DNA from: Melioribacteraceae bacterium 4301-Me
Lineage (GTDB): Bacteria; Bacteroidota; Ignavibacteria; Ignavibacteriales; Melioribacteraceae
Assembly: GCA_041538185.1 (NCBI GenBank)
Contig: JBGORM010000003.1
Coordinates: 248,001 to 312,000, forward strand
Reading direction: 5' to 3'
DNA: 64,000 nt
A model generated the notes under the pieces. That model was not told where the DNA came from and did not search any database. It was given only the letters and a program-made list of their open reading frames with translations. A program made the translations under genes and the position numbers. Shown here piece after piece: positions 8,237-21,018 of this stretch. Numbering within the stretch: position 1 is the stretch's first letter; each line of letters begins with the position of its first letter.

Positions 8237-11200
8237 TTGGAAAAAAATAAAATTAACAAAACTACGAATAGAATTTCGTTTGGTTCGATTGTTCCAGCAT
8301 TGAAGGTTCCGGATTTACTTAATATTCAACTTGAGTCGTTTGAAGATTTTCTTCAGCTAAAAACTCCGCCTTCTAAGCGAGAGAACAAAGGGCTTCAAGC
8401 AGTTTTTAATGTAAATTTTCCCATCTTCGATAACAAAGAGTTCTATCGCCTTGATTTTATTGAATACAATGTTGAAAAGCCAAGATTTTCTATAGCTGAA
8501 TGTGAAGAAAGAGGTCTAACTTACTCCGCTCCTCTAAAAGCTAAATTGAGACTTTCTACTAAAGACGATGAGACTGGTGAGTACATTAATTCCGTTGAAC
8601 AAGAGGTTTATCTTGGTAATTTGCCTTTTATGACCGAACGAGGTACATTTATTATTAACGGCGCTGAAAGAGTTGTTGTAAGCCAGCTTCACCGCTCACC
8701 CGGGGTCGCTTTCTCTCAAACTGTTCACCCTAATGGAACTCCAATATATTCAGCAAGAATAATTCCTTTTAGAGGTTCGTGGGTTGAGTTCGCTACTGAT
8801 ATTAATAATGTACTTTATGTTTATATAGATAGAAGAAAAAAATTCCCATCTACTACTTTGCTTAGAGCTTTGGGCTATGAGACCGACGAGCAAATCTTAA
8901 ATCTGTTTAATCTTATAGAAGAAGTCCCTGTAAAAAAATTAAATATAGACGATCATACTGGTAGAATTTCCGCCGAAGATGTGATCGATACCCAAACTGG
9001 TGAAATTTATGTTGCAAAAGAAGGACAATTAACTGAAGAAGTAATTGAAAGTATAAAGAAATCGCCTATTCATTCCGTCAAATTGATTAGTCTTGAAACC
9101 TCATTTGAACAAGACTTAATTATAAATACGCTTAAGAAAGATACTTCTACTAATAAAGAGGAAGCTCTTTATGCTATTTATCGTCAACTAAGATCAGGAG
9201 AAGCACCTGATTTGGAAACTGCCCAAGGTCTAATTGATAAATTGTTCTTTAATGAAAAAAGATATGACTTGGGAGAAGTAGGCCGTTTTAGAATGAATGA
9301 TAAACTGAATTTAAACATCCCTTCTAATGTTAAAGTGCTTACTCTTGAGGACATTATTGCAATAATGAAAAATATTATTAAACTAAAAAATGGTAATGTC
9401 CCTGTAGACGATATTGACCACCTTGGTAATAGAAGAGTTAGAACTGTGGGCGAGCAATTAATGCAACAGTATAATGTTGGTCTTGCAAGAATGGCAAGAA
9501 CAATAAAAGAAAGAATGAATATGCGTGATAACGAAAATATGCAGCCACAGGACCTTGTAAATGCAAGAACAATTACAAGTGTAATAAATGCTTTCTTTGG
9601 GACTAATCAATTGTCCCAGTTTATGGACCAGACAAATCCACTTTCTGAACTGACTCACAAGCGCAGAGTGTCAGCCTTAGGTCCAGGTGGCTTAACAAGA
9701 GAAAGAGCAGGCTTTGAAGTAAGAGACGTTCATCATTCCCATTATGGTAGACTTTGTCCAATTGAAACACCTGAAGGTCCAAACATAGGACTTATTTCCT
9801 CATTAACAATTTATGCAAGAGTAAATAATTATGGATTTCTTGAAACCCCCTACAGAAAAGTAAAAGATGGAAAGGTTACTAACAGTGTTGACTACTTAAG
9901 CGCTGATCAGGAAGACGAATTTACAATAGCTCAAGCTAATGCTCCAATCGATGAGCAGGGTAAATTTATCAATGAAAGAGTAAAATGTAGACGCAAGGGA
10001 GAATTCCCAGTAGTTGCACCTGAGGAAGTTCACTATATGGATGTTGCCCCTGCTCAAATAGTTAGTGCAGCTGCTGCCTTAATTCCGTTCTTAGAACATG
10101 ATGATGCAAATAGAGCATTAATGGGCTCGAACATGCAACGTCAAGCAGTGCCACTATTAGTACCTGAGGCACCAATTGTTGGTACAGGTATGGAACAAAA
10201 AGTTGCAAGAGACTCGCGTTCTGTAATAATCGCTGAAGATAATGGAGAGGTTGAATATGCTGATGCTTGTAAAATTATTGTAAAATACGATACAGACCCT
10301 GATGATCCACTTACAATAGTAAATTTTGATGATGAAAGGAGAGTTACTTACACTTTAACAAAATTTGCTGGGACTAATCAAGAAACATGTTTCAATCAAA
10401 AACCGGTTGTTTTTACGGGTCAAAAAATTAAAAAGGGCGATGTACTTGCCGATGGTCCGGCTATTGAAAAAGGAGAATTAGCATTAGGAAGAAATGTCTC
10501 TGTAGCATTCATGCCTTGGCGTGGCTATAATTTTGAGGATGCAATTATTATTAGTGAAAGATTAGTTGCTGAGGATGTTTTTACTTCAATTCATATAGAA
10601 GAATTTGAATTACAAGTAAGAGAAACAAAAAGAGGAGAAGAAGAACTTACGAGAGATATCCCTAATGTAAGTGAAGAAGCAACTAAAGATTTAGATGAGT
10701 TTGGTATTGTGAGAGAAGGTGCTGAAGTAAAGGAAGGGGATATACTAATTGGGAAAATTACACCTAAAGGGGAAACGGACCCAACCCCCGAAGAAAAATT
10801 ATTAAAAGCAATATTTGGTGATAAAGCTGGAGATGTAAAGGACGCTTCGCTCAAAGCGCCTCCAGGTCTTAAAGGCACCGTAATTAAAACAAGATTATTT
10901 AGCAGAAAGCGCAAAGATGCAGAATCTAAAAAAATTGAAAAGAAGCAGTTAGAAGCGTTAGATGCTGACTATGAGAAAAAGAAAAAACATTATTACAATA
11001 AATTAGTTGATAAATTGACTAAAATTACACTTGGCAAAACAACAACTGGAATAAGAGACTTAGAAGGTGCGATAGTTTTAAGAAGTGGCTCTTTAATTAA
11101 AGAAACTACTTTTTCTTCATTCGAAGATGTTACGAAATTAGATTACACTCAAGATTGGTTTGAAAGGAAACAAACTAACGAGTTAATTAAAACTCTTTAT

Positions 11201-12016
11201 ACTAACTATTTTAATCTTCTTTCTGATATAGAAGAAGACTATAAAAGAGAGAAATTGAAAATCCAATCCGGTGATGAGCTGCCGCCAGGAATTGTACAGC
11301 TTGCAAAAGTTTATGTAGCAAAGAAAAGAAAATTATCTGTAGGCGATAAAATGGCAGGCAGACATGGTAATAAGGGTGTTGTTGCCAAAATTGTTCCTGT
11401 AGAAGATATGCCTTATCATGAAGATGGTACACCAGTTGACATAGTTCTTAATCCATTAGGCGTTCCATCAAGAATGAATCTTGGCCAGCTGTATGAAACT
11501 GCTCTTGGATGGGTTGGTCATAAATTAGGCGTAAAATTTGAAACTCCAATTTTTGACGGCGCTAAGGTTACCGATGTAGAGGAATGGATTAAAAAAGCTG
11601 ATTTGTATGAAGGAAGTAAAACATGGTTATACGATGGCAGAACGGGCGAAAGATTTCATCAAAAGGTAACATGCGGCTATATCTACATGATGAAATTAGG
11701 TCATATGGTTGATGATAAAATCCACGCAAGATCAATAGGTCCTTATTCACTGATAACTCAACAACCGCTTGGCGGTAAAGCACAATTTGGTGGACAAAGA
11801 TTTGGCGAAATGGAAGTATGGGCTCTTGAAGGCTATGGTGCTGCTCATACTCTTAGAGAAATACTTACTGTGAAGAGTGATGATGTGGCCGGAAGAGCAA
11901 AAACTTATGAGTCTATTGTTAAAGGAGAAAATATAGCTGAACCAAATATTCCTGAAGCCTTTAATGTTATGATTAAAGAACTACAAGGCCTGGGCCTTAA
12001 CGTAAAAATTAACTAG
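8237..12016 (+). CDS. rpoB: DNA-directed RNA polymerase subunit beta
   Basis: Catalytic beta subunit of RNA polymerase, 1259 aa. Family landmarks are [14 protein letters not shown], the rifampicin region ([16 protein letters not shown] then [17 protein letters not shown], near residues 465-500), and the C-terminal [20 protein letters not shown]. The rifampicin-contact Asp, His and Ser positions carry the usual sensitive residues. It starts with TTG behind a strong GGGAGG Shine-Dalgarno (8225-8230). rpoC follows after 25 bases. Confidence 0.98.
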   Translation: MEKNKINKTTNRISFGSIVPALKVPDLLNIQLESFEDFLQLKTPPSKRENKGLQAVFNVNFPIFDNKEFYRLDFIEYNVEKPRFSIAECEERGLTYSAPLKAKLRLSTKDDETGEYINSVEQEVYLGNLPFMTERGTFIINGAERVVVSQLHRSPGVAFSQTVHPNGTPIYSARIIPFRGSWVEFATDINNVLYVYIDRRKKFPSTTLLRALGYETDEQILNLFNLIEEVPVKKLNIDDHTGRISAEDVIDTQTGEIYVAKEGQLTEEVIESIKKSPIHSVKLISLETSFEQDLIINTLKKDTSTNKEEALYAIYRQLRSGEAPDLETAQGLIDKLFFNEKRYDLGEVGRFRMNDKLNLNIPSNVKVLTLEDIIAIMKNIIKLKNGNVPVDDIDHLGNRRVRTVGEQLMQQYNVGLARMARTIKERMNMRDNENMQPQDLVNARTITSVINAFFGTNQLSQFMDQTNPLSELTHKRRVSALGPGGLTRERAGFEVRDVHHSHYGRLCPIETPEGPNIGLISSLTIYARVNNYGFLETPYRKVKDGKVTNSVDYLSADQEDEFTIAQANAPIDEQGKFINERVKCRRKGEFPVVAPEEVHYMDVAPAQIVSAAAALIPFLEHDDANRALMGSNMQRQAVPLLVPEAPIVGTGMEQKVARDSRSVIIAEDNGEVEYADACKIIVKYDTDPDDPLTIVNFDDERRVTYTLTKFAGTNQETCFNQKPVVFTGQKIKKGDVLADGPAIEKGELALGRNVSVAFMPWRGYNFEDAIIISERLVAEDVFTSIHIEEFELQVRETKRGEEELTRDIPNVSEEATKDLDEFGIVREGAEVKEGDILIGKITPKGETDPTPEEKLLKAIFGDKAGDVKDASLKAPPGLKGTVIKTRLFSRKRKDAESKKIEKKQLEALDADYEKKKKHYYNKLVDKLTKITLGKTTTGIRDLEGAIVLRSGSLIKETTFSSFEDVTKLDYTQDWFERKQTNELIKTLYTNYFNLLSDIEEDYKREKLKIQSGDELPPGIVQLAKVYVAKKRKLSVGDKMAGRHGNKGVVAKIVPVEDMPYHEDGTPVDIVLNPLGVPSRMNLGQLYETALGWVGHKLGVKFETPIFDGAKVTDVEEWIKKADLYEGSKTWLYDGRTGERFHQKVTCGYIYMMKLGHMVDDKIHARSIGPYSLITQQPLGGKAQFGGQRFGEMEVWALEGYGAAHTLREILTVKSDDVAGRAKTYESIVKGENIAEPNIPEAFNVMIKELQGLGLNVKIN

Positions 12017-12041
12017 TTAAACTAGTTAGAAGGAGATTAAA

Positions 12042-15000
12042 ATGAGGTTAAAAACCCAAGAAACCAAGATAAAAGAAATAGAAAAAATTACTATTAGCTT
12101 GGCAAGTCCTGATGATATTCTTACTAGATCACATGGCGAAGTTACAAAACCAGAAACAATAAATTATAGATCTTTTAGGCCCGAGAAAGATGGATTGTTC
12201 TGTGAAAAAATATTTGGGCCTGTGAAAGACTGGGAATGCGCTTGTGGAAAATATAAAGGTATCCGCTACAAAGGTATTGTTTGCGATAGATGCGGCGTTG
12301 AAGTTACTCTAAAAAGTGTTAGACGAGAAAGAATGGGCCATATTTCCCTTGCCGTACCTGTTGTTCATATTTGGTTCTTTAAAGCTCTTCCATCTAAAAT
12401 AGGTAATATTGTTGGAATATCTACCAAAGAACTAGAAAAAATAATTTATTACGAATCTTATGTGGTTCTAAACCCAGGGGTAACTGGACTTAGCTATAAG
12501 GACTTAATTTCTGAGGACCAATACTACGAAATATTAAATTCATTGCCTCATGATAACGATGCGCTTGACGATAACGATCCCAAAAAATTCGTTGCAAAAA
12601 TAGGCGGTGAAGGGGTTAAAGAGTTATTAAAGAGAACAAATATTGAAGCCACTTTTGCAGAGTTGAAAGCTCAGCTCGCTGTTGAAACTTCTCAACAAAA
12701 ACGAACTGATATTTTAAAAAGACTTAGAGTACTCGATTCATTTAGAGAAGAAGAAGGTAAAGTTGTAAATAAACCTGAATGGATGGTTTTAAGTGTTATA
12801 CCTGTTATTCCTCCAGAATTACGCCCATTAGTTCCATTAGAAGGTGGAAGATTTGCAACAAGTGATTTAAATGACCTGTATAGACGAGTTATTATTAGAA
12901 ATAATCGTTTAAAAAGACTTATAGACATAAAGGCACCTGAGGTCATACTACGCAATGAAAAAAGAATGCTTCAGGAAGCTGTTGATGCTCTTTTTGATAA
13001 CTCTAGAAGAGCAAGCGCTGTGCGTAGTGACGGTAATCGGCCATTAAAATCTTTGAGCGATATGCTCAAAGGCAAACAAGGTAGATTCAGGCAAAACCTA
13101 TTAGGAAAACGTGTTGATTATTCTGGCCGCTCTGTTATTGTTGTAGGACCAGAATTAAAATTACATCAATGCGGATTACCCAAAGATATGGCAGTAGAAC
13201 TGTTCAAGCCTTTTATCATAAGAAAATTGATAGAACGAGGTCATTATAAAACAGTAAAAAGTGCAAGAAAAGCAGTTGATAGAAAAGATCCTATTATTTG
13301 GGAAATACTTGAGAGATTAATTGATGGACATCCTGTTTTACTTAACAGAGCACCTACTCTACATAGATTGGGTATTCAAGCTTTCCAACCTATTTTAATT
13401 GATGGTAAAGCTATTCAATTACACCCAATGGTCTGCACGGCATTTAATGCTGACTTCGACGGTGACCAGATGGCAGTGCATGTACCTCTGTCTTACGAAG
13501 CTCAACTAGAAGCTGCTTTGTTGATGCTTAGCAGTCATAACATCCTTTCTCCACAAAATGGCAGCCCAATTGTTATTCCAACTCAAGATATAGTGCTTGG
13601 ATGTTACTATTTAACTAAGGTTAAAACTGGTGCAAAAGGCGAAGGTAAAATTTTTGGTAGCAGAGAAGAAGTCCTTATAGCTTACGATAATAAAATTGTT
13701 GATCTCCATGCTAAAATTAAAGTTAAAATAGACGACCAATTTATAGAAACTACGCCAGGACGAGTTATATTTAATGATATTGTACCTAAAGAAATGGGAT
13801 TTATTAATGAATTGCTTGTCAAAAAAATCTTCAGTGGATTAATCTACAAAATGTTCATTAAGCTGGGTAATGTAGTAACAGCAAAATTCTTGGATGACTT
13901 AAAAGAACTTGGTTACAGATATGCAACAGCAGCAGGTATATCCATTAGCTTTAGCGATATGCTTATACCCGAAGAAAAAGAAAAGTTGATAGAAGAATCG
14001 AATAAAAAAGTTTCTAGTATCTTGAACGAACATGAACAAGGTTTGATAACAGACGCTGAAAGATATAACAAAATTATTGACGTTTGGACACATACTACCA
14101 ATAACGTATCAAAATATTTAATGGATAGACTCAAAACAGATCAGTCAGGTTTTAACCCACTGCACATGATGGTTGATTCTGGCGCTAGAGGTTCTCAAGA
14201 ACAAGTTCGTCAGTTAGCAGGAATGCGTGGGTTAATGATGAAACCACAGAAAAGCTTAACTGGTCAATCGGGTGAAATAATTGAAAACCCAATAGTTGCT
14301 AATTTTAAAGAAGGGCTGTCAGTTCTTGAATATTTTATATCTACTCACGGTGCAAGAAAAGGTTTGGCTGACACCGCATTAAAAACAGCAGATGCTGGAT
14401 ATTTAACAAGAAGATTATGTGATGTTGCTCAAGATGTTATTGTTTCTGAAATCGATTGTGGTACTATTCGTGGCGTATATATTACAGCATTAAAAGATGT
14501 GGAACTTGAACGAGAACCACTTGCTGAAAGAATTACAGGTAGAGTGGCACAAGAGGATATTTATGACCCGAGGAACGATGAATTAATTATAGAAGCTGGT
14601 GAATTAATTACAGAAGAAATTGCAGAAAGAATTGATGAGGCAAACATTGACCAAGTTTATATTAGAACAGTTTTAACTTGTGAATCAAAACGAGGTGTTT
14701 GTGCTAAATGCTATGGTAGAAATTTAACTACTGGTGACCTGGTTGAAATAGGCGAAGCCGTTGGAATAATAGCGGCTCAATCAATAGGTGAGCCTGGTAC
14801 CCAGCTAACTTTAAGAACTTTTCACTTGGGTGGTACTTCTTCTCGTATTGCTAGCCAATCTCAAGTGGAAACTAATGTTGCCGGTACAGTTAGATTTGAT
14901 AGAATAAATTACGTTGAAAAAACTGACTTCTTTGGGAAAGTTAAAGTTGTTATAGGAAGAAGGGGCACTATCGGAATTTATGATGAGGATAACCGCCAAA

Positions 15001-16304
15001 TTAAAAAATTTGAAATTCCCTACGGCGCAGAACTTTTAGTTGAAAATGGGCAGCAAGTAAAAAAAGGCCAAGCGCTGTATAACCATGACCCGTATAATTC
15101 TGTAATATTAACTGATGTAGGCGGACGAGTAAAATTTATCGATTTGATTGATAACATTACTATCCAACAAGTTGCTGATGAACAAACAGGCCACGTTCAA
15201 AAAGTTGTAATTGAATCTAAAGATAAAAACTTAACACCAAGTATTGCAATTGTTGATGATAATGGAAATGAAAAAATATTTAACATACCAACTCGTGCTT
15301 ACTTGTCAGTTGAAGAGGGCGAAATAATAAATGCAGGAACGGTGCTTGCTAAAATTTCTAAACAAGCTTCTAAAACAAGAGACATTACAGGTGGTTTGCC
15401 AAGAGTTACAGAGTTATTTGAAGCCCGCAGTCCTCATGATCCGGCTATAGTTTCAGAAATAGAAGGTATAGTTAAATTTGGCGCTAGAAAAAAAGGCTCG
15501 CGCGAAATTATAGTTGTCTCTTTAGATGGTTCAATAGAAAAAGTATATAATGTTCCTTATGGGAAACATATTCTAGTACAAGAGGGTGATGAAATTCCAG
15601 CTGGTGAGAAAATTACAGATGGACCGATAGACCCCCACGACATTTTGAAAATTAAGGGACCTAACGCCGTTCAAGAATACCTTGTAAACGAAATTCAAGA
15701 TGTTTACAGATTGCAAGGTGTTAAAATAAATGATAAGCATATAGAGGTAATTGTAAAACAAATGCTGCAGAAACTGAAAGTTATTTCATCCGGTGATTCT
15801 AAATTTATTGAAGAGGATTTAGTTGATAGAAATAAATTTATTGAAGAAAATGAAAGCTTGAAGAACATGGTTTACGTGATTGATCCAGGACAAAGCAAAT
15901 TAAAAGCTGGTCAGTTAGTTCCAAAATCTAAGATGCGAGAAATAAATGCCGATTTAACTCGAAAAAATAAAAAGACGGTTGTTTTTAGAGATGCTGAACC
16001 AGCTACTTTTGAAAACGTATTATTAGGAATTACCCAGGCAGCACTTTCTACGGAAAGCTTCATTTCTGCTGCTTCTTTCCAAGAAACAACTAAAGTATTA
16101 ACTAATGCTGCTACAGCGGCAAAGGTAGATACATTAAATGGACTTAAAGAAAACGTTGTAATGGGTCACCTAATCCCTGCAGGAACTGGATTGAAAAAAT
16201 ATAGAAACATAATATTAACTGAAGAGGAAGTTGAAGCAGAAAAAATATCTGAACAGCAGATAGTAAGTGAACAGACTTCAGTTGAAGAAAAAGCTGACTT
16301 ATAA
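12042..16304 (+). CDS. rpoC: DNA-directed RNA polymerase subunit beta'
   Basis: Catalytic beta' subunit, 1420 aa. The N-terminal zinc ribbon has C-x-C (CACGKYKG) and C-x2-C (CDRCG) near residues 67-85. The Mg-binding active-site loop NADFDGDQM is near residue 470. A second four-cysteine zinc site lies near residues 810-895 ([11 protein letters not shown]). The C-terminus has a short acidic tail. An AAGGAG Shine-Dalgarno precedes the ATG. An 87-base gap with a possible promoter separates it from rpsL. Confidence 0.98.
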   Translation: MRLKTQETKIKEIEKITISLASPDDILTRSHGEVTKPETINYRSFRPEKDGLFCEKIFGPVKDWECACGKYKGIRYKGIVCDRCGVEVTLKSVRRERMGHISLAVPVVHIWFFKALPSKIGNIVGISTKELEKIIYYESYVVLNPGVTGLSYKDLISEDQYYEILNSLPHDNDALDDNDPKKFVAKIGGEGVKELLKRTNIEATFAELKAQLAVETSQQKRTDILKRLRVLDSFREEEGKVVNKPEWMVLSVIPVIPPELRPLVPLEGGRFATSDLNDLYRRVIIRNNRLKRLIDIKAPEVILRNEKRMLQEAVDALFDNSRRASAVRSDGNRPLKSLSDMLKGKQGRFRQNLLGKRVDYSGRSVIVVGPELKLHQCGLPKDMAVELFKPFIIRKLIERGHYKTVKSARKAVDRKDPIIWEILERLIDGHPVLLNRAPTLHRLGIQAFQPILIDGKAIQLHPMVCTAFNADFDGDQMAVHVPLSYEAQLEAALLMLSSHNILSPQNGSPIVIPTQDIVLGCYYLTKVKTGAKGEGKIFGSREEVLIAYDNKIVDLHAKIKVKIDDQFIETTPGRVIFNDIVPKEMGFINELLVKKIFSGLIYKMFIKLGNVVTAKFLDDLKELGYRYATAAGISISFSDMLIPEEKEKLIEESNKKVSSILNEHEQGLITDAERYNKIIDVWTHTTNNVSKYLMDRLKTDQSGFNPLHMMVDSGARGSQEQVRQLAGMRGLMMKPQKSLTGQSGEIIENPIVANFKEGLSVLEYFISTHGARKGLADTALKTADAGYLTRRLCDVAQDVIVSEIDCGTIRGVYITALKDVELEREPLAERITGRVAQEDIYDPRNDELIIEAGELITEEIAERIDEANIDQVYIRTVLTCESKRGVCAKCYGRNLTTGDLVEIGEAVGIIAAQSIGEPGTQLTLRTFHLGGTSSRIASQSQVETNVAGTVRFDRINYVEKTDFFGKVKVVIGRRGTIGIYDEDNRQIKKFEIPYGAELLVENGQQVKKGQALYNHDPYNSVILTDVGGRVKFIDLIDNITIQQVADEQTGHVQKVVIESKDKNLTPSIAIVDDNGNEKIFNIPTRAYLSVEEGEIINAGTVLAKISKQASKTRDITGGLPRVTELFEARSPHDPAIVSEIEGIVKFGARKKGSREIIVVSLDGSIEKVYNVPYGKHILVQEGDEIPAGEKITDGPIDPHDILKIKGPNAVQEYLVNEIQDVYRLQGVKINDKHIEVIVKQMLQKLKVISSGDSKFIEEDLVDRNKFIEENESLKNMVYVIDPGQSKLKAGQLVPKSKMREINADLTRKNKKTVVFRDAEPATFENVLLGITQAALSTESFISAASFQETTKVLTNAATAAKVDTLNGLKENVVMGHLIPAGTGLKKYRNIILTEEEVEAEKISEQQIVSEQTSVEEKADL

Positions 16305-16316
16305 AGACTGATTTTC

Positions 16317-16347
16317 TTGACAATATTTAGTATTATATCTAAATTAA
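16317..16347 (+). promoter_or_regulatory. Candidate promoter upstream of rpsL
   Basis: TTGACA (16317-16322) is followed after 17 bases by TAAATT (16340-16345). Read as a Bacteroidetes-type promoter it is TTG, 20 bases, TAAATTAA, a partial match to TAnnTTTG with the same spacing as the stronger candidates in this window. It would give the str operon its own start after rpoC. Confidence 0.35.
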
Positions 16348-16391
16348 AAGTCTGAATTTTTATTAAAAGATTAATTTTTGGAGGTTTTTGC

Positions 16392-16769
16392 GTGCCAACA
16401 ATAAATCAGTTGGTAAGAAAGGGACGAACTGTTGTTGCATCTAAAAATAAGGCACCAGCCTTAGAAGCTTGTCCACAAAAAAGAGGGGTTTGTACGAGAG
16501 TTTATACTACTACCCCTAAAAAACCTAATTCCGCCTTAAGAAAGGTGGCAAGGGTAAGGTTAACAAATGGTATCGAAGTTACTGCTTATATTCCTGGTGA
16601 AGGACATAACTTGCAAGAACATTCAATCGTTATGATAAGAGGTGGAAGAGTTAAAGATTTGCCAGGTGTAAGGTATCATATTATACGTGGTACTCTTGAT
16701 ACAAGCGGCGTAGAAGATAGAAAAAAAGGCCGGTCCAAGTACGGTACTAAAAAACCAAAAGCTAAATAG
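16392..16769 (+). CDS. rpsL: 30S ribosomal protein S12
   Basis: Decoding-centre protein on the small-subunit interface. The product is 125 aa and starts with GTG behind [22 protein letters not shown] contains the lysine equivalent to Lys43, and [12 protein letters not shown] that equivalent to Lys88. Both streptomycin-resistance positions are wild type. It is the first gene of the rpsL-rpsG-fusA-tuf unit. Confidence 0.98.
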   Translation: MPTINQLVRKGRTVVASKNKAPALEACPQKRGVCTRVYTTTPKKPNSALRKVARVRLTNGIEVTAYIPGEGHNLQEHSIVMIRGGRVKDLPGVRYHIIRGTLDTSGVEDRKKGRSKYGTKKPKAK

Positions 16770-16777
16770 TTACTATT

Positions 16778-17245
16778 ATGAGAAAGAGAAAACCTGAAAA
16801 AAAGTTTTTAAAGCCAGACCCCAAATATAACGACGTCTTAGTAGCTAAATTTATAAATTATTTGATGTGGGATGGCAAGAAATCTGTTGCTAGGCGTACA
16901 CTGTACAAATCGTTTGAATTAATAGAGCAGAAAACTAAAAAGCCTGCTATCGAGATATTTAAAAAAGCAGTTCAAAATGTTCAACCATTAGTAGAGGTTA
17001 GAAGTCGAAGAGTTGGCGGTGCTACTTATCAGGTGCCTATGGAAGTTAGACCAGAAAGAAGAATTGCATTAGCATTGCGCTGGCTTAAAATTTACGCAAG
17101 AGAAAGAAAAGATAAATCAATGTCTCTAAAACTTGCAGCAGAACTAATGGCAGCTGCAAATGGTGAAGGTAATGCAATTAAGAAAAAAGATGATACTCAT
17201 AGAATGGCAGAAGCAAACAAAGCATTTGCACACTTTAGATGGTAA
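16778..17245 (+). CDS. rpsG: 30S ribosomal protein S7
   Basis: Primary 16S rRNA-binding protein that organises the small-subunit head and touches E-site tRNA. The 155-aa product shows the family core [20 protein letters not shown] and [20 protein letters not shown], and ends [16 protein letters not shown]. It starts 8 bases after rpsL. fusA follows after 29 bases. Confidence 0.98.
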   Translation: MRKRKPEKKFLKPDPKYNDVLVAKFINYLMWDGKKSVARRTLYKSFELIEQKTKKPAIEIFKKAVQNVQPLVEVRSRRVGGATYQVPMEVRPERRIALALRWLKIYARERKDKSMSLKLAAELMAAANGEGNAIKKKDDTHRMAEANKAFAHFRW

Positions 17246-17274
17246 ATTAATAAGGAAAGGGTATTAAAAGTTAA

Positions 17275-19377
17275 ATGAATCAAAAAAGAGTTGACATAGA
17301 TAAGGTTCGTAACATTGGTATTATGGCTCATATAGATGCCGGTAAAACCACAACGACTGAAAGAATACTGTATTATACAGGCAAAGTCCATCGAATTGGT
17401 GAGGTACACGACGGTGCTGCTACTATGGATTGGATGGAACAAGAAAAAGAAAGAGGTATAACAATAACTAGTGCTGCTACTACTACCTTTTGGAAAGGAC
17501 ATCAAATTAATATTATTGATACTCCGGGACACGTCGATTTTACCGTTGAAGTTGAAAGGTCGCTAAGAGTGCTCGATGGCGCAATTGCTCTGTTTTGTGC
17601 AGTCGGTGGCGTTGAACCTCAATCAGAAACTGTGTGGAGACAAGCAGATAAATATGGTGTGCCGAGAATAGCTTTTGTAAATAAAATGGATAGAATAGGC
17701 GCTGACTTTTACAATGCTGTTCAGATGATGAAAGATAAACTGGGTGCTAATGCAATTCCCATTACTTTACCAATTGGCGAAGGTGACCTGTTCGTCGGTA
17801 TTATAGATTTGATGTCTATGAAAGCACGCATTTACCACGAAGATACACTTGGTGCAACTTTTGAAGATAAAGAAATTCCACCTGACTTGTTGCCTGTAGC
17901 AAATAAATATAGAACACTAATGCTCGAAGCAGTATCTGATGTTGATGATACATTGCTTGAAAAGTATCTTGAGGGACAAGAAATTCAAGAAGAGGAAATT
18001 AAAAAGGTTTTGCGTACAGCAACTATAGAACTAAAGATAGTCCCCGTTCTTTGTGGTTCTTCATTTAAAAATAAAGGCGTGCAAAAATTACTTGATTCCG
18101 TGGTTGATTTTTTACCATCTCCTTTAGATTTAGGCGATCTTAAAGCGCATCATATTCATAAAAATGATAACGTTGCTAGAAAAATTGATCCGAATGAAAA
18201 ATTTTCGGCTCTTGCTTTTAAAATTATGACAGATCCTTATGTGGGTAAATTAACTTTTATAAGAGTATATACAGGAATGCTTAAAGCTGGTTCGTACGTT
18301 TATAATTCAATTTCTGATAAAAAAGAAAGAGTAGGCAGAGTTTTGCAAATGCATGCTAATTATCGAGAAGATATGGATGAGGTAAGAGCTGGTGATATTG
18401 CAGCAGTAGTTGGACTAAAACATACAAAAACAGGTGATACTTTGTGTACAGAAGATGATCCCATTGTTTTAGAGAAAATGGCATTCCCTGAACCTGTTAT
18501 TCAAATTGCAATTGAACCTAAGACTAAAGCTGACCAAGATAAATTATCCGACGCTCTTACTAAACTTTCAGATGAAGATCCGACTTTCAAGGTGAAAGTT
18601 GATGAGGAAACTGGACAAACATTAATTAGCGGGATGGGAGAGCTGCATTTAGAAATTCTTGTTGATAGAATGAAAAGAGAATTTAAAGTTGAAGCTAATG
18701 TTGGGAAACCACAAGTCGCTTATAGAGAAACAATTACTAAAACTGTCCGGGCTGAAGGTAAATTTATTAAACAAAGTGGAGGTAGAGGTAAATATGGTCA
18801 CGTATGGATTGAACTCTCACCTAATGAACCTGGCAAAGGCTTTGAATTTGAAAATGCTATTGTTGGCGGTGCTGTTCCTAAAGAGTATATTAACCCGGTT
18901 ATCAATGGAATTCAAGAAGCAATGAGAAATGGTGTGTTGGCTGGCTATCCAGTGGTGGACATTAAAGCAAAGCTATTTGATGGTTCATATCATGAAGTTG
19001 ATTCCGATGAAATTTCTTTTAAAGTTGCAGCTTCAATTGCATTTAAAAACGGTGCCCTTAAAGCTGGTCCGATTATCTTAGAACCAATTATGAATGTTGA
19101 GGTTACAACTCCAGAAGAATACTTAGGAGATGTAATGGGAGACTTAAATTCCCGAAGAGGGAAAATAGAAGGTTTTAGCGCAAGAAAGGACGCTCAAGTT
19201 ATTAAAGCTATCGTTCCATTAGCAGAAATGTTTGGTTATGCTACTACACTGAGATCTATGACGCAAGGACGCGCTATATATACTATGCAGTTTTCACATT
19301 ATTCCGAAGTACCGAAATCGGTTGCAGAGGAAATTACTGAAAAGTCTCAACTTAAAAAGTCTATTGAAACTATATAG
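17275..19377 (+). CDS. fusA: Translation elongation factor G
   Basis: GTPase that drives ribosomal translocation. The 700-aa product has the full domain set. GTP-binding motifs are [15 protein letters not shown] near residue 18, DTPGHVDFT near residue 82 and NKMDRIGAD near residue 136. Domain IV is visible as [16 protein letters not shown] near residue 500. The length and the str-operon position between rpsG and tuf support canonical EF-G rather than a paralogue. Confidence 0.98.
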   Translation: MNQKRVDIDKVRNIGIMAHIDAGKTTTTERILYYTGKVHRIGEVHDGAATMDWMEQEKERGITITSAATTTFWKGHQINIIDTPGHVDFTVEVERSLRVLDGAIALFCAVGGVEPQSETVWRQADKYGVPRIAFVNKMDRIGADFYNAVQMMKDKLGANAIPITLPIGEGDLFVGIIDLMSMKARIYHEDTLGATFEDKEIPPDLLPVANKYRTLMLEAVSDVDDTLLEKYLEGQEIQEEEIKKVLRTATIELKIVPVLCGSSFKNKGVQKLLDSVVDFLPSPLDLGDLKAHHIHKNDNVARKIDPNEKFSALAFKIMTDPYVGKLTFIRVYTGMLKAGSYVYNSISDKKERVGRVLQMHANYREDMDEVRAGDIAAVVGLKHTKTGDTLCTEDDPIVLEKMAFPEPVIQIAIEPKTKADQDKLSDALTKLSDEDPTFKVKVDEETGQTLISGMGELHLEILVDRMKREFKVEANVGKPQVAYRETITKTVRAEGKFIKQSGGRGKYGHVWIELSPNEPGKGFEFENAIVGGAVPKEYINPVINGIQEAMRNGVLAGYPVVDIKAKLFDGSYHEVDSDEISFKVAASIAFKNGALKAGPIILEPIMNVEVTTPEEYLGDVMGDLNSRRGKIEGFSARKDAQVIKAIVPLAEMFGYATTLRSMTQGRAIYTMQFSHYSEVPKSVAEEITEKSQLKKSIETI

Positions 19378-19424
19378 CTTAAACAAATAATTAATTAGAA
19401 AATAAAAGTACAAGGAGTTATTCG

Positions 19425-20630
19425 ATGGCAAAAGAAAAATTCGATCGTAGTAAACCTCACGTAAACATCGGTACTATCGGACACGTTGACCATGGTAAGA
19501 CTACCTTAACTGCTGCCATCACCATGGCTTTAGCTAAAAAGGGTTTATCCCAAGTTAGAACTTTCGATAGTATTGATAATGCACCAGAAGAAAGAGAAAG
19601 AGGTATTACAATTGCAACTGCTCACGTAGAATATTCAACAGAAAATAGGCATTACGCTCACGTTGACTGCCCTGGTCATGCTGATTATGTTAAAAACATG
19701 ATTACAGGTGCAGCGCAGATGGACGGAGCCATTTTAGTTGTTGCAGCTACTGACGGTCCTATGCCTCAAACAAGAGAACATATTCTTTTAGCTCGTCAAG
19801 TAGGTGTACCAAGAATAGTTGTTTTCTTAAACAAAATAGATATGGTGGATGATCCTGAGTTGATAGAATTAGTAGAAGTTGAATTAAGAGACTTACTAAA
19901 TCAATATGAATTTCCTGGTGACGAAATACCAATTGTTAAAGGGTCAGCTCTGAAAGCTTTAGAAGCTGGTATGGCTAATGCACCTGTTGATGACCCAAGA
20001 TATCAATGCATTTGGGATTTGATGAAAGCAGTCGATGAATATATCCCTATTCCTCAAAGAGATATTGATAAACCTTTCCTCATGCCAGTTGAGGATGTGT
20101 TCTCAATTACTGGTCGTGGTACTGTTGCAACAGGTAGAGTTGAAAGAGGACAGGTTAAACTAGGTGAAGAAATTGAATTAATTGGTCTTGGAGTGCACAA
20201 GAAAACAGTTGTAACTGGTATTGAAATGTTTAGAAAAGAACTAGATGCTGCAATTGCCGGAGATAATGCTGGTATTCTTTTAAGAGGTATTGATAAAAAA
20301 GAAATTGAAAGAGGCATGGTTTTGGCAAAAACCGGCTCTATTACTCCACATACTGTTTTCGAAGGTGAAGTTTACATTCTTTCAAAAGAAGAAGGCGGAA
20401 GACATACCCCGTTCTTCCAAGGTTATAGACCTCAGTTTTATTTTAGAACAACTGACGTAACTGGTGTTGTTACTTTACCAGAAGGAACTGAGATGGTTAT
20501 GCCAGGTGATAAGGTGAATATGAAAGTAGAACTAATTGCTGAAATTGCTATGGAAGAAGGTTTGAGATTCGCTATTCGTGAAGGCGGTAGAACAGTAGGA
20601 GCGGGTCTCGTAACCAAAATTATTAAGTAG
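19425..20630 (+). CDS. tuf: Translation elongation factor Tu
   Basis: Delivers aminoacyl-tRNA to the ribosome. The 401-aa product has [10 protein letters not shown] near residue 19, DCPGHADYV near residue 80 and NKIDMVDD near residue 135, and ends [13 protein letters not shown]. An AAGGAG Shine-Dalgarno precedes the ATG. It is the only tuf in the window: the tRNA cluster at 4596, which carries tufB in E. coli, has rpmG instead. A hairpin follows directly. Confidence 0.98.
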   Translation: MAKEKFDRSKPHVNIGTIGHVDHGKTTLTAAITMALAKKGLSQVRTFDSIDNAPEERERGITIATAHVEYSTENRHYAHVDCPGHADYVKNMITGAAQMDGAILVVAATDGPMPQTREHILLARQVGVPRIVVFLNKIDMVDDPELIELVEVELRDLLNQYEFPGDEIPIVKGSALKALEAGMANAPVDDPRYQCIWDLMKAVDEYIPIPQRDIDKPFLMPVEDVFSITGRGTVATGRVERGQVKLGEEIELIGLGVHKKTVVTGIEMFRKELDAAIAGDNAGILLRGIDKKEIERGMVLAKTGSITPHTVFEGEVYILSKEEGGRHTPFFQGYRPQFYFRTTDVTGVVTLPEGTEMVMPGDKVNMKVELIAEIAMEEGLRFAIREGGRTVGAGLVTKIIK

Positions 20631-20643
20631 AAATACATGTTTT

Positions 20644-20675
20644 GAAGGGAAAGTTTTTTTGCTTTCCCTTCTTTA
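20644..20675 (+). terminator. Terminator or attenuator between tuf and rpsJ
   Basis: GAAGGGAAAG (20644-20653) pairs perfectly over 10 bp with CTTTCCCTTC (20662-20671) around loop TTTTTTTG, followed by TTTAT. It starts 13 bases after the tuf stop and ends just before the rpsJ Shine-Dalgarno (20685-20690), leaving no obvious room for a separate promoter. It therefore probably acts as a partial terminator or attenuator for the S10 operon. Confidence 0.75.
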
Positions 20676-20698
20676 TGAATGAAAAAGGAGATAATGAA

Positions 20699-21007
20699 GT
20701 GCCCGGTCAAAAGATAAGAATTAAACTTAAGTCTTATGATCATATTTTGATTGATAAGTCAACAGAAAAAATTATTAAAACAGTTAAAAGTACAGGTGCT
20801 ATTGTGTCTGGTCCTATTCCGTTACCGACAAAACGGACAGTGTTTACAGTTTTGCGTTCTCCGCATGTTGACAAAAAATCTCGTGAACAATTTGAAATTA
20901 GAGCTCATAAAAGAATAATCGATATTCATAACTCTAATAACAAAACCGTCGATGCTCTTAGCAAGTTAGAAATACCGGCGGGAGTTGATATTGAAATAAA
21001 GCTATAA
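20699..21007 (+). CDS. rpsJ: 30S ribosomal protein S10
   Basis: Small-subunit head protein, also the NusE transcription factor subunit. I start it at GTG 20699 ([14 protein letters not shown] follows), because AAGGAG lies 8 bases upstream and the resulting 102 aa matches the family. The longer upstream frame from 20642 would translate through the hairpin and adds a sequence unlike S10. It ends [11 protein letters not shown] as usual. It opens the S10 operon. Confidence 0.97.
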   Translation: MPGQKIRIKLKSYDHILIDKSTEKIIKTVKSTGAIVSGPIPLPTKRTVFTVLRSPHVDKKSREQFEIRAHKRIIDIHNSNNKTVDALSKLEIPAGVDIEIKL

Positions 21008-21018
21008 GGATAATTATT

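Noticed and set aside
10591..10914. Antisense open frames inside rpoB and other long genes
   Set aside because: They are mirror frames of conserved coding sequence, with no Shine-Dalgarno or recognisable product.
16305..16370. Possible rpoC terminator (AGACT and AGTCT)
   Set aside because: Only five pairs separated by about 40 bases; not a credible terminator.
20642..20698. Longer start for S10
   Set aside because: The extra residues are encoded by the tuf/rpsJ hairpin and do not resemble S10; the GTG at 20699 has a well-spaced AAGGAG.
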